A stretch of 6,420 nt of DNA from an uncultured archaeon A07HN63 (lineage in GTDB: Archaea > Halobacteriota > Halobacteria > Halobacteriales > Haloferacaceae): positions 161,897 to 168,316 of the forward strand of contig KI543197.1 of assembly GCA_000496215.1 (NCBI GenBank), read 5' to 3'. The position numbers and the translations under genes are program-made. How positions within the stretch are numbered: the stretch's first letter is position 1; every line of letters starts with the position of its first letter. Shown one piece after another: positions 1 through 6,382 of the stretch. Under the pieces are notes generated by a model. That model did no database searches and was not told where the DNA came from. It was given only the letters and a program-made list of their open reading frames with translations.

Positions 1-1289
1 GTTTCTCGCGCTCGTCGGCGAAGGTGACGTGCCGCTCGATGGGGACGGGTCGTTCCTCGAACTCGATGAGCGTCGCGCCGAGCTGGCCGGCCAGCCATTC
101 GGGGTTGCCGACGGTCGCCGAGAGGTAGAGCCACTGCGCGCCGCCGTACTCGCTTCGCGTCTCGCTACGCTCCTCGCAGTAGTATTTCAGCCGCGAGACG
201 AGACCGTCGAGGGCGGTGGCCGCGTTCCGGCTCTTTGAGGGTGTGAATCTCGTCGATGACGACCGTCCCGATATCGCCGAGATCCTTGCCCGTTCGCAGA
301 GCGTGGTCGATCCCCTCGTAGGTGCCGACGATCACGTCCGCGCCGGGATCGAACCGCGTGCCGTCGTCGTTGATCCGGCTCGCGCCGACACGGATCGTCA
401 CGTCCAGCCCGAGGTCGCCGTAGCGATCCCGGAAGTCCTCGTGTTTCTGGTTGGCCAGCGCGACCAGCGGGACGAGAAACAGCATCGTGCCCTCGCCGTT
501 CAGCGCGCGATTCACGCCAGCGAGTTCGCCGATCAGCGTCTTCCCGGTCGCCGTCGCGCTGACGACGAGCTGGTCGTCGCCATCGAACAGGCCATTGCGC
601 ACGGAGACGCTCTGGACCGGCAGCAGCTCGTCGAACCGGGATTCGATCATCGACTGCAGTTCGGGATCGAGGCCGAGATCGGCCGTCTGCACGGGATCGA
701 TATCGTCGACGGTTGCGCTGATCGTGTCGAACTTCGTGAGGTCGGGATCGAGTTCGCCCGACAGGAGGTCGATAATCCGATCGAGGTCCTGCACCTCAAG
801 CAGGAGGTCCTCCAGTCGCTCCTGTGCCTGTCCGGTGAACTGCCCCTTGTAGGCGAGTTCGCGCTCCAGTTCCTCGCGGGCACAGTCCGGACAGATGTGC
901 TCGCGGTCGGTCTTGATCGCCGTTTCGTCGGTGATCGGCGCATACTCGCCGTCGTTGGCGCAGAAGCGGCAGGTGCGCACCGTTTTCGCCGAGAGCTGGT
1001 AGCCGTCCAGTAGATCCTGTAGTTCCTGACGGCCCGCCTTCGAGGTCTGCTGTGAGATGCGGATGCGCGTCGCGCCGCGGGCCAGCTCGACGAACTCCTC
1101 GGGGTCGCGTGGTTCCTCGTTGCTGCCCGCTTTCCGCCGAAATCGCCCGGGTCGCGGGCCAGCGCTCGTCTCCTTGGTATCGAGCGTGCCGTGAAACACC
1201 CGGCTCCCGTCCTGGAGCGCGACAACGCGGTAGCTGTCGCCCCGCTCGTGGAGGAACAGCGTCTCGACGGCCGACACCTGCTGTGACAC
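1..1289 (-). CDS. Ski2/Hel308-like SF2 DEAD/DEAH helicase with zinc finger; C-terminus off the window, frameshifted near 211-213
   Basis: This is an ATP-dependent nucleic-acid helicase of superfamily 2, cut by the left edge. An N-terminal region of about 105 residues precedes a putative zinc-binding module (Cys107, Cys110, Cys133, Cys136) and an acidic, helix-rich linker. The motor domain follows: a Q-motif-like LLPVQ at about 222-226, Walker A SATATGKT at 244-251, motif Ia around LVPLVALANQ (272-281), and Walker B DEIH at 346-349. Read without correction, the frame degenerates after residue 359 into an Arg-rich tail and stops at 165. Removing one base from the GGG at 211-213 restores a frame that stays open to position 1. 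It reads GHRLDGLVSRLKYYCEE, then motif III within LYLSATVGNPEWLAGQL, then VPIERHVTFADE. DEIH with SATVGNPEWLA points to the Ski2/Hel308 group, but DNA or RNA preference is unknown. The start is GTG at 1289; a TATA-like box lies about 25 bp upstream. Confidence 0.88.
149..172. repeat. Two imperfect 12-bp tandem units inside the helicase coding region
   Basis: CTCGCTTCGCGT at 149-160 is followed directly by CTCGCTACGCTC at 161-172; the units match at 9 of 12 positions. In the restored helicase frame on the minus strand the block encodes Arg-Ser-Glu-type residues (ERSETRSE) between the DEIH region and motif III. Similar CTCGCTTCGCTC-type blocks are, to my knowledge, common in haloarchaeal genomes. 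It preserves the frame. Confidence 0.6.
211..213 (-). other. Apparent +1 frameshift in the helicase gene
   Basis: The run GGG on the plus strand (CCC in the coding sense) has one base too many for the helicase frame. With the extra base the product becomes Arg-rich and ends at 165. Without it, helicase motif III and a typical continuation appear and no stop occurs up to position 1. It could be a real mutation or a homopolymer sequencing or assembly error; the sequence alone cannot decide. Confidence 0.85.
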
Positions 1290-1310
1290 GGTCGCTGGTA
1301 GACCGGCGGC

Positions 1311-1319
1311 GTATTTGAG
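1311..1319 (-). promoter_or_regulatory. TATA-like box of the helicase gene
   Basis: On the minus strand the sequence reads CTCAAATAC, the only A/T-rich block in this GC-rich stretch. It is centred about 25 bp upstream of the GTG start at 1289, so transcription would begin at or next to the start codon, giving a leaderless mRNA. No Shine-Dalgarno sequence is seen. Confidence 0.5.
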
Positions 1320-1343
1320 CGGTTCGCTTGGGCGACGGGTGGC

Positions 1344-1351
1344 GTTTAATA
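1344..1351 (+). promoter_or_regulatory. TATA-like box of the site-2 protease gene
   Basis: GTTTAATA is centred about 27 bp upstream of the ATG at 1374, the usual distance between an archaeal TATA box and the transcription start. This predicts a leaderless transcript and supports that start codon. It shares the 84-bp intergenic region with the divergent helicase promoter. Confidence 0.6.
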
Positions 1352-1373
1352 GCTCCAGCCCCTACTGAATCGT

Positions 1374-2561
1374 ATGCGTGGGCTCCGTCTTGGACGGGTG
1401 TTCGACATCCCGATCCAGCTCAACTGGACGTTCCTCCTCATCCTCCCGATTTTCGCGTGGGTGATCGGCTCCGACATCGACCGCCTGACCGGGCTTGTCA
1501 ACGACCTGCTCGGGGGGTCGATCGCCGCCGACCCGCTGACAGCCGGCCTGACACCGTGGCTGCTCGGCTCGGCGGCAGCCGCCGGGCTCTTCGTCGGCGT
1601 GTTGCTCCACGAGTTCGGCCACTCGCTGGTGGCCATGCGGTACGGCGTCGAGATCGAGTCGATCACGCTCTGGCTGCTCGGCGGCGTGGCAAACTTCAAA
1701 ACAATCCCCGAGGACTGGCGACAGGAGTTCAGCATCGCTATCGCGGGGCCTGTCGTCAGCGTAATGGTCGGCGTGCTCTCATTTGTCGCCTTTCTCGTGT
1801 TGCCGCCGAGCCTCGACGCCGTCCGCTTCGTCGTCGGCTACCTCGCGCTGATGAACGTCGGGCTCGCCGCGTTCAATATGCTGCCGGGGTTCCCGATGGA
1901 CGGCGGCCGTGTGCTGCGCGCGTTGCTGGCTCGCACTCGCCCACACGCGCGAGCGACCAAGATCGCCTCGGAGGTCGGCAAGACCTTCGCGTTCGTCCTC
2001 GGCATGCTCGGCCTGTTTGCGTTCAGCCCGATCATGATCCTGCTGGCCTTCTTCATCTACATCGCCGCCTCCGGCGAGGCCCAGCAGTCGGCGATCAAAT
2101 CGGCGTTTCAGGACGTCACCGTCGGCGACATCATGACGCCCGAACGTGACCTGCTCGTCGCTGATCCGAAAACGACGATCAGCGACCTCATGACCCGCAT
2201 GCTCACCGAGCGACACACCGGGTATCCGGTCGTCGACAGCCGCGGCGCACTGATCGGGATGGTCACACTCGACGACGCGCGCTCGGTCGGGGAGGTCGAA
2301 CGCGACGCCTACACGGTCGAAGATGTGATGCAACGGGACGTACAGACCATCACCCCCGACGCCGACGCCTTCACCGCGTTACAGAGAATACAGGACGGCG
2401 ACATCGGCCGGCTGCCCGTCGTCGACGCGGCGGGTGATCTCGTCGGTATCGTCTCGAAGAACGATCTGATGACCGCGTTCAACGTGATTCAGAGCCGCGG
2501 CGATGCGACGACGGGCCTCCAGCAGGCGCAGTCGGGCTCGGAGTTCCCCTCGATCAGATAA
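1374..2561 (+). CDS. Site-2-protease-family (M50) intramembrane zinc metalloprotease with two CBS domains
   Basis: A 395-residue membrane protein of the M50 family, which cleaves substrates within the membrane, often to release regulators or clear membrane proteins. The N-terminal RVFDIPIQLNWTF segment and first helix (about 10-32) fit archaeal and bacterial S2P proteins with C-terminal CBS domains. The zinc-binding HEFGH motif is at 79-83, and the second active-site motif, NMLPGFPMDGGR at 168-179, supplies the zinc-ligand Asp176. Further hydrophobic segments lie at about 62-78, 118-145, 148-166 and 205-232. Two CBS domains follow (about 248-305 and 313-371), each beginning with a VGDIM or VEDVM signature, and probably bind adenine nucleotides to control activity. 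All catalytic residues are present, so the enzyme should be active. The substrate is unknown. The ATG at 1374 fits the upstream TATA box. It may lead the plus-strand cluster, but the next gene seems to have its own promoter. Confidence 0.93.
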   Translation: MRGLRLGRVFDIPIQLNWTFLLILPIFAWVIGSDIDRLTGLVNDLLGGSIAADPLTAGLTPWLLGSAAAAGLFVGVLLHEFGHSLVAMRYGVEIESITLWLLGGVANFKTIPEDWRQEFSIAIAGPVVSVMVGVLSFVAFLVLPPSLDAVRFVVGYLALMNVGLAAFNMLPGFPMDGGRVLRALLARTRPHARATKIASEVGKTFAFVLGMLGLFAFSPIMILLAFFIYIAASGEAQQSAIKSAFQDVTVGDIMTPERDLLVADPKTTISDLMTRMLTERHTGYPVVDSRGALIGMVTLDDARSVGEVERDAYTVEDVMQRDVQTITPDADAFTALQRIQDGDIGRLPVVDAAGDLVGIVSKNDLMTAFNVIQSRGDATTGLQQAQSGSEFPSIR

Positions 2562-2600
2562 CGCCACTACCTGCGCTACCACCCGATCTACCACGACAGC

Positions 2601-2616
2601 GGTACCTTTCAGTACC
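2601..2616 (+). promoter_or_regulatory. TATA-like region with overlapping inverted repeat upstream of the phosphoesterase gene
   Basis: GGTAC at 2601-2605 and GTACC at 2612-2616 form a perfect 5-bp inverted repeat around a 6-base spacer. The enclosed CCTTTCAGTA is centred about 28 bp upstream of the ATG at 2637, where a TATA box for a leaderless transcript would be. A dyad at this place could be an operator, but the arms are short and chance is possible. Confidence 0.4.
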
Positions 2617-2636
2617 CTGGCGGTGTACTCATCGCT

Positions 2637-3156
2637 ATGCTGACTGTCGTCTCGGATACACACAGCACCGAGGGCCACAAGCTCCGGGGCCGCACCCTCG
2701 AGGCTGTCAGGGAAGCCGATCTCGTCGTCCACGCCGGGGATTTCATGCGTGCTTCAGTGCTCGACGCCTTCGAGGCCGAAGCGCGGACGTTCCGCGGCGT
2801 CTACGGTAACAACGACGACGCGGACATCCGTGAGCGACTGCCGGAGATTCGCACCGTCGAGTACGAGGGCCTCCGGCTGGCGGTCACCCACACCGTTCGC
2901 GGCGGGACGACCGCGCTGTCGTTGACCGGCCGCGAGCGTGACGCCGACGCCATGATCTACGGCCACAGCCACAACCCGACAGTCGAACTCGACGGCGAGA
3001 TTCCCCTGCTGAATCCCGGAAGCCACGCCCAGCCGCGGGGTCACCGCAAGGCACACAGCCGAACTCGAACCAGCCGCCGACGGGCTCGACGGACGCTTGG
3101 TCACGCCCGATGGCGATGTCTTCGAGACGTTCACCATCACCCAACCCGACGCGTAG
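2637..3156 (+). CDS. YfcE/MJ0936-type metallophosphoesterase, frameshifted near 3057
   Basis: A small calcineurin-like phosphodiesterase using two metal ions. Motifs occur in family order: SDTH (Asp7, His9), HAGDF (Asp35), GNND at 57-60, VTH (His85), GHSH at 109-112 and LLNPGS at 124-129. Family members hydrolyse phosphodiester bonds in small molecules such as model substrates; the natural substrate is not predictable here. Reading on from NPGSHAQPRGHRKAH, the frame becomes an implausible Arg/His-rich tail ending at 3263 inside the next gene. Omitting one base at about 3057 (in CACACAGCC) gives AELEPAADGLDGRLVTPDGD and then FETFTITQPDA with a stop at 3154-3156. The product is then 172 residues, a normal length for the family, with acidic haloarchaeal composition. 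All catalytic motifs lie before the break, so even the shifted product might fold partly. The start follows a TATA-like region by about 28 bp. Confidence 0.88.
3051..3058 (+). other. Apparent +1 frameshift in the phosphoesterase gene
   Basis: In GCACACAG one base of the CA repeat (for example A3057) is surplus. Without it the reading continues as KAHAELEPAAD and stops at 3156 before the next gene. With it, the composition changes abruptly to basic. This is either a genuine mutation or a short-repeat indel error in the sequence. Confidence 0.8.
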
Positions 3157-3174
3157 CTGGCTGTCGCCACGGCT

Positions 3175-3182
3175 CATTTACC
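3175..3182 (+). promoter_or_regulatory. Possible TATA-like box upstream of the small membrane protein gene
   Basis: CATTTACC is the most A/T-rich stretch in the 85-bp gap before the ATG at 3242. Transcription starting about 26 bp downstream would leave a leader of roughly 38 bases, with no clear Shine-Dalgarno sequence. The gene could instead be read through from upstream. Confidence 0.25.
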
Positions 3183-3241
3183 GTCGCGGTACGGCTGCAT
3201 TCCGTCGAAACGACTTTGGGCCGGCCGGCGGAAGGCCTGCT

Positions 3242-3385
3242 ATGGCCGTTCCCGAACTTCTGACCGATCCCGTCTGGCTCGGGATGATGGCGGTGCTGTT
3301 GCTCTTTGTGTTCTTCGGCTATCTCCTCCTGCGCCGGACCGTGCTGGGACTCCGCGAGGGGTATCAGGACGGGAGACAGCGATGA
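3242..3385 (+). CDS. Small single-helix membrane protein, 47 residues, function unknown
   Basis: A short protein with one strongly hydrophobic segment at about residues 11-30 (VWLGMMAVLLLFVFFGYLLL), followed by a basic and polar tail (RRTVLGLREGYQDGRQR). The positive residues just after the helix suggest an N-out, C-in orientation. I chose the ATG at 3242 because the longer in-frame reading from 3110 adds a basic, low-quality N-terminus overlapping the end of the phosphoesterase gene. It ends 43 bases before the PiT-family permease gene on the same strand, so the two are probably co-transcribed. An accessory role for the permease is possible but is only an inference from proximity. I recall similar small proteins in other haloarchaea, but I cannot name a characterised family. 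Confidence 0.7.
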   Translation: MAVPELLTDPVWLGMMAVLLLFVFFGYLLLRRTVLGLREGYQDGRQR

Positions 3386-3428
3386 GGTCGGTGCGACCCA
3401 CGAGTGCGACACAGCGACCCGAGGGACC

Positions 3429-4610
3429 ATGCCCGGCGTAACGACGCTGGCGACGTTCGTCCTGGCCGCCGCTGCGAGCCTGTTCATGGCGTGGGCCATC
3501 GGCGCGGGCTCGTCTGGCTCGACGCCGTTCGCACCCGCCGTGGGTGCCAACGCCATCTCGGTGATGCGAGCCGGGCTGGTCGTCGGTGTGCTGGGCTTTC
3601 TGGGGGCGGTGTTGCAGGGCGCAAACGTCACACAGGCTGTCGGCACGGAGCTGATCATCGGCGAACCGCTGACCGCGAGTGCGGCCATCGTTGGTCTGCT
3701 GACGGCGGCCGTCCTCGTCGCCATCGGCGTCTTCGCCGGCTATCCGATCGCCACGTCGTTTACCGTTACCGGCGCGGTGATCGGCGTCGGGCTTGCGATG
3801 GGCGGCGCGCCGGCGTGGGCGAAGTATGCCGAAATTCTCACGCTGTGGACGCTAACGCCGTTCGTCGGCGGCGGGATGGCGTACCTGATCGCCCGACTCA
3901 TCCGCGGTGACCGGTTCGACGAGGACCGGCTCATTGCCCTGCTCGGCGGTGTCGTCGGCGCGTTGATCGCCAACATCCGGTTTACATTTCTCGCGCCGTC
4001 GGGCCAGCAGGGGTCGATCGCTTCCACGCTGGCGCCGGCGCTCGGTCTCCCCGCGGCTGCGGGGTTTCTGCTCATCACCCTTGCGGTCGCGGCCGTTGCG
4101 ACAGCGGTACTCTGGACCGCACTGACCAGCAGCCGCGAGACGGGGCAGCGACGGTTTTTGCTCGTTCTCGGCGGGCTGGTCGCCTTCTCGGCCGGCGGCA
4201 GTCAGGTCGGCCTCGCGCTCGGCCCGCTGGTGCCGGTCCTTGACGCGGTGGCGATCCCGCTGTGGGCGATCCTCGTCGGCGGCGGGTTCGGGCTTCTGAT
4301 CGGCTCGTGGACCGGCGCGCCACGGATGATCAAGGCCATCTCACAGGACTACTCCTCGCTCGGCCCGCGACGGTCGATCGCGGCGCTGATACCCTCGTTT
4401 GCGATCGCCCAGACCGCTGTCGCCTTCGGAATCCCGGTCTCGTTCAACGAGATTATCGTCAGCGCGATCATCGGCAGCGGCTACGCCGCGGGCAACGCCG
4501 GCGTCAGCCGCGGGAAAATGGGCTACACCGCGCTGGCGTGGGTGGGGTCGCTGATTGGGTCGTTCGTGCTGGGGTACGGAATCTACGCCGGTGTGAGGCT
4601 GGTCGTCTGA
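3429..4610 (+). CDS. PiT-family (inorganic phosphate transporter-like) permease
   Basis: A 393-residue polytopic membrane protein with about ten hydrophobic segments and an internal duplication typical of the PiT family, which moves phosphate (sometimes sulfate) with Na+ or H+. The first repeat holds the signature region at 25-44 (GAGSSGSTPFAPAVGANAIS) and the paired segment YPIATSFTVTGAVIGVGLA at 105-123. The second repeat holds AFSAGGSQVGLALGPL at 252-267 and GIPVSFNEIIVSAIIGSGYA at 334-353. A charged loop lies at about 159-168. Canonical PiT proteins carry GANDxANA-type motifs in both halves; here the Asn-Asp pairs are replaced, so the substrate should be called phosphate-like rather than phosphate. 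No DUF47 (Pit accessory) gene lies next to it. I chose the ATG at 3429 because residues upstream in frame look non-coding. The stop is 33 bases from the convergent CorC-like gene. Confidence 0.85.
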   Translation: MPGVTTLATFVLAAAASLFMAWAIGAGSSGSTPFAPAVGANAISVMRAGLVVGVLGFLGAVLQGANVTQAVGTELIIGEPLTASAAIVGLLTAAVLVAIGVFAGYPIATSFTVTGAVIGVGLAMGGAPAWAKYAEILTLWTLTPFVGGGMAYLIARLIRGDRFDEDRLIALLGGVVGALIANIRFTFLAPSGQQGSIASTLAPALGLPAAAGFLLITLAVAAVATAVLWTALTSSRETGQRRFLLVLGGLVAFSAGGSQVGLALGPLVPVLDAVAIPLWAILVGGGFGLLIGSWTGAPRMIKAISQDYSSLGPRRSIAALIPSFAIAQTAVAFGIPVSFNEIIVSAIIGSGYAAGNAGVSRGKMGYTALAWVGSLIGSFVLGYGIYAGVRLVV

Positions 4611-4643
4611 GGCGGGTTTCTCGTGATCGGCAACCGGCGATGC
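4611..4643. other. Convergent intergenic gap of 33 bases
   Basis: The stop codons of the PiT-like and CNNM/CorC-like genes face each other with 33 bases between. There is one short T stretch (GGGTTTCTC) on the plus strand and no strong hairpin. Transcripts from both sides probably overlap at their 3' ends. Confidence 0.5.
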
Positions 4644-6005
4644 CTACTCGATTAGCTCTGGCTCCTCTTCGGCCTCGGTCTTGGGATACTCGTCGGTGAT
4701 CGTGATCCGGGCCTTGAGAATGCGTGTGCTGTCGACCTCCTCGATCTCGATAAGGACGCCGTCGTACTCGAAGGTCTCGCCCTCCTCGACGAGCCGGCCG
4801 GCACGGTTGAAGACGAAGCCGGCCAGCGTCTCGAACTCCTCGCCCTCTGGCAGGTCGATATCGAGGGCCTCGTTCACCTCGTGGATGTTGACCTCGCCGC
4901 GGACGAGCGTCGTTTGCTCGTCGATCCGGTCGAAGGGCTCCTGTTCGTCGCCCTCGAGGATGTCGCCGACGATCTCCTCGACCATATCCTCCAGTGTGAT
5001 GATCCCCTCTGTGGTGCCGAACTCGTCGAGGACGACGACCATCTGCAGGCGGTTTTCCTGCATCTCGGCCAGCAGGTCGTCGACGTTTTTCGATTCGGGA
5101 ACGTGCAGCGTCGGCTTGACGATATCGGTGAGATCGCCCCCACCCTCGCTGTACTGGTACTCTCGCACGAGATCGCGGACGTTGACGACGCCGATGATGT
5201 TGTCGAGATTGCCGTCGTAGACGGGAACGCGGTCGTGGTCGTGGCCGATACAGGCCTCGATGGCCTCCTCGATGGTGGCGTCGTCGGCGACGGCGGTCAC
5301 GTCGAGGCGGGGGGTCATCACCTCCTTGGCGATAGTATTGTTGAACGTGAAGATGCGTTCGAGCATCTCCCGTTCTTCCTCCTCGATGACGCCCTCGCGC
5401 TCGCCGGTTTCGATGATGTCCTTGATCTCGTCGCGGGTGACGTACGGGGATTCGATCGCCGACGAACTCCCGATCGCCGTGTTGACGATGCGTGTCAACC
5501 GGTCGAAGACGACGATCAGCGGGTAGAGCAGATACTCGGAGAACTTGAGTGCGCGCGCGATCCGGAGGGCCCACGACTCGGTGTTCTCGACGGCGTAGGA
5601 CTTCGGTGCGCTCTCGCCGAACAGCAACACGACCGCGGTAATGCCGAACGTCGCCGCGAAGACGGCCTGTCCGCGGCCCAGATAGATACCGAATAGCGTC
5701 GTCGCGATCGACGACATGGCGATGTTGACGATGTTGTTGCCGACGAGAATCGTCACCAGCAGCCGGTGGGGATCGGATTTGAGCCCCTTGACCGTCTCGG
5801 CGTTTGGCACGCCCTCCTCGACCATCGACTCGACGCGGTGCTGTGGCAGCGAAAAGAAGGCGATCTCCGAGGAGGAGAAAAACGCCGAGAGTCCGATAAG
5901 CAAGGCGATTGCGAGCACCCCAAGAGCGGTAATGGTCGTCCTGCTGAGGGCTGGTAGCTGGAGCACCTCACTGGCGAGAAACATGCCTACAAGCGATAAG
6001 CCCAT
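4644..6005 (-). CDS. CNNM/CorC-type (HlyC/CorC family) membrane protein: DUF21, CBS pair, CorC_HlyC domain
   Basis: A 453-residue protein of the family often annotated as hemolysin-like or CorC transporters, linked in other organisms to Mg2+/Co2+ efflux or homeostasis. The CNNM (DUF21) transmembrane domain spans about 25-205, with the FFSSSEIAFFSL signature at 42-53, helices near 24-44, 81-107, 113-130 and 155-175, and the ESAPKSYA segment at 131-138. A CBS pair follows (about 226-350), starting at KEVMTPRLDV and including DRVPVYDGNLDNIIGVV. The acidic CorC_HlyC domain is at about 360-440, with the typical LAGFVFNRAGRLVEEGE. Everything expected is present and length is normal. I chose the ATG at 6005, not 6071: it lies about 30 bp after a TATA-like box, while the 22 extra residues are polar and not membrane-like. 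It converges with the PiT-like gene. The exact ion is unproven. Confidence 0.92.
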   Translation of the reverse strand: MGLSLVGMFLASEVLQLPALSRTTITALGVLAIALLIGLSAFFSSSEIAFFSLPQHRVESMVEEGVPNAETVKGLKSDPHRLLVTILVGNNIVNIAMSSIATTLFGIYLGRGQAVFAATFGITAVVLLFGESAPKSYAVENTESWALRIARALKFSEYLLYPLIVVFDRLTRIVNTAIGSSSAIESPYVTRDEIKDIIETGEREGVIEEEEREMLERIFTFNNTIAKEVMTPRLDVTAVADDATIEEAIEACIGHDHDRVPVYDGNLDNIIGVVNVRDLVREYQYSEGGGDLTDIVKPTLHVPESKNVDDLLAEMQENRLQMVVVLDEFGTTEGIITLEDMVEEIVGDILEGDEQEPFDRIDEQTTLVRGEVNIHEVNEALDIDLPEGEEFETLAGFVFNRAGRLVEEGETFEYDGVLIEIEEVDSTRILKARITITDEYPKTEAEEEPELIE

Positions 6006-6030
6006 TATCACTGACCGTTCCTCCGCCCCG

Positions 6031-6039
6031 GAATTAAGC
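6031..6039 (-). promoter_or_regulatory. TATA-like box of the CNNM/CorC gene
   Basis: On the minus strand the sequence reads GCTTAATTC, centred about 30 bp upstream of the ATG at 6005. This predicts a transcript with a leader of only a few bases and argues for the 6005 start over the longer reading frame starting at 6071. Confidence 0.55.
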
Positions 6040-6121
6040 GTTGTCCTCGATACATGATGCCCGCTTGCCATCAGTCACGCCGGCCACGCGTCGCAGCGCT
6101 CGACACACCGCGAGCGGTGGA

Positions 6122-6129
6122 CTGAAACC
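6122..6129 (+). promoter_or_regulatory. Weak TATA-like element upstream of the small zinc-binding protein gene
   Basis: CTGAAACC is about 26 bp before the ATG at 6152, the right place for a leaderless start, but it is only weakly A/T-rich. No better candidate is seen nearby. Confidence 0.25.
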
Positions 6130-6151
6130 GCCAGCCAACCTGATTTCACCA

Positions 6152-6382
6152 ATGACGACGCGGCAGTGTGATGGCTGTGGGACCGAGGTCCGGATCGCCG
6201 GCGGGATCGCCGATCTCTGGAACTTCGAGTTCGGCGGCACCGAGGGGATGATCCTCGAACTCGCCGACGGCAGCGAACACTTCCTCTGTCTGGACTGCAC
6301 CGACCGGCTCCCCGACGACCGTGATCCGACGGCCGACGATGTGGCCGCCCTCCCGAGCAACGCAACCGACTCCAACGAGTAG
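6152..6382 (+). CDS. Small putative zinc-binding protein (two Cys-x-x-Cys pairs), 76 residues
   Basis: A short acidic protein with CDGCG at 6-10 and CLDC at 46-49, a spacing that can bind one zinc ion between two knuckles. Between them lie IAGGIADLWNFEF (15-27) and LELADGSEHFLCLDC (35-49), which look like a small beta-rich zinc fold. The acidic tail LPDDRDPTADDV (53-64) is probably followed by disorder. Haloarchaea encode many such small CxxC proteins, most with no known role; some bind nucleic acids or proteins. I chose the ATG at 6152 because the longer in-frame reading from 6041 adds residues overlapping the CNNM/CorC promoter and lacking haloarchaeal composition. It is divergent from the CNNM/CorC gene across 146 bases. 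No function can be assigned. Confidence 0.78.
   Translation: MTTRQCDGCGTEVRIAGGIADLWNFEFGGTEGMILELADGSEHFLCLDCTDRLPDDRDPTADDVAALPSNATDSNE

Larger units (their letters stand above)
6006..6151. other. Divergent intergenic region between the CNNM/CorC and zinc-protein genes
   Basis: These 146 bases hold the clear TATA-like box for the minus-strand gene and only a weak candidate for the plus-strand gene. I see no RNA gene, convincing hairpin or repeat here. Confidence 0.5.

Noticed and set aside
216..1013. Plus-strand open frame of 265 codons
   Set aside because: It is antisense to the helicase gene, whose motifs (Walker A, DEIH, Cys pairs) are unambiguous; GC-rich DNA often gives long open antisense frames.
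1328..2149. Plus-strand open frame of 273 codons
   Set aside because: Arg-rich shadow of the site-2 protease gene in another frame; no family features.
3217..3237. GC-rich GGCC/CCGG palindromic stretch as a possible terminator
   Set aside because: Archaeal termination relies mainly on T-rich runs and none follows; GGCCGGCC-type palindromes arise easily in GC-rich DNA.
3157..3263. C-terminal 36 residues of the uncorrected phosphoesterase frame
   Set aside because: Basic and out of keeping with the protein, running into the next gene; explained by the frameshift at about 3057.
3137..3724. Minus-strand open frame of 195 codons across 3137-3724
   Set aside because: Antisense to the phosphoesterase tail, the small membrane protein and the permease start; no recognisable domain.
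4504..5574. Minus-strand open frame of 356 codons
   Set aside because: Extremely Arg-rich, overlaps the CNNM/CorC gene out of frame and also runs across the end of the permease gene; a GC shadow.
4881..5696. Plus-strand open frame of 271 codons, Asp/Val-rich
   Set aside because: It has a haloarchaea-like composition but lies exactly antisense to the CNNM/CorC gene, which has full domain signatures.
6041..6151. N-terminal extension of the small zinc-binding protein
   Set aside because: The extra 37 residues are not acidic and overlap the promoter of the divergent gene; the ATG at 6152 directly precedes the first Cys pair.
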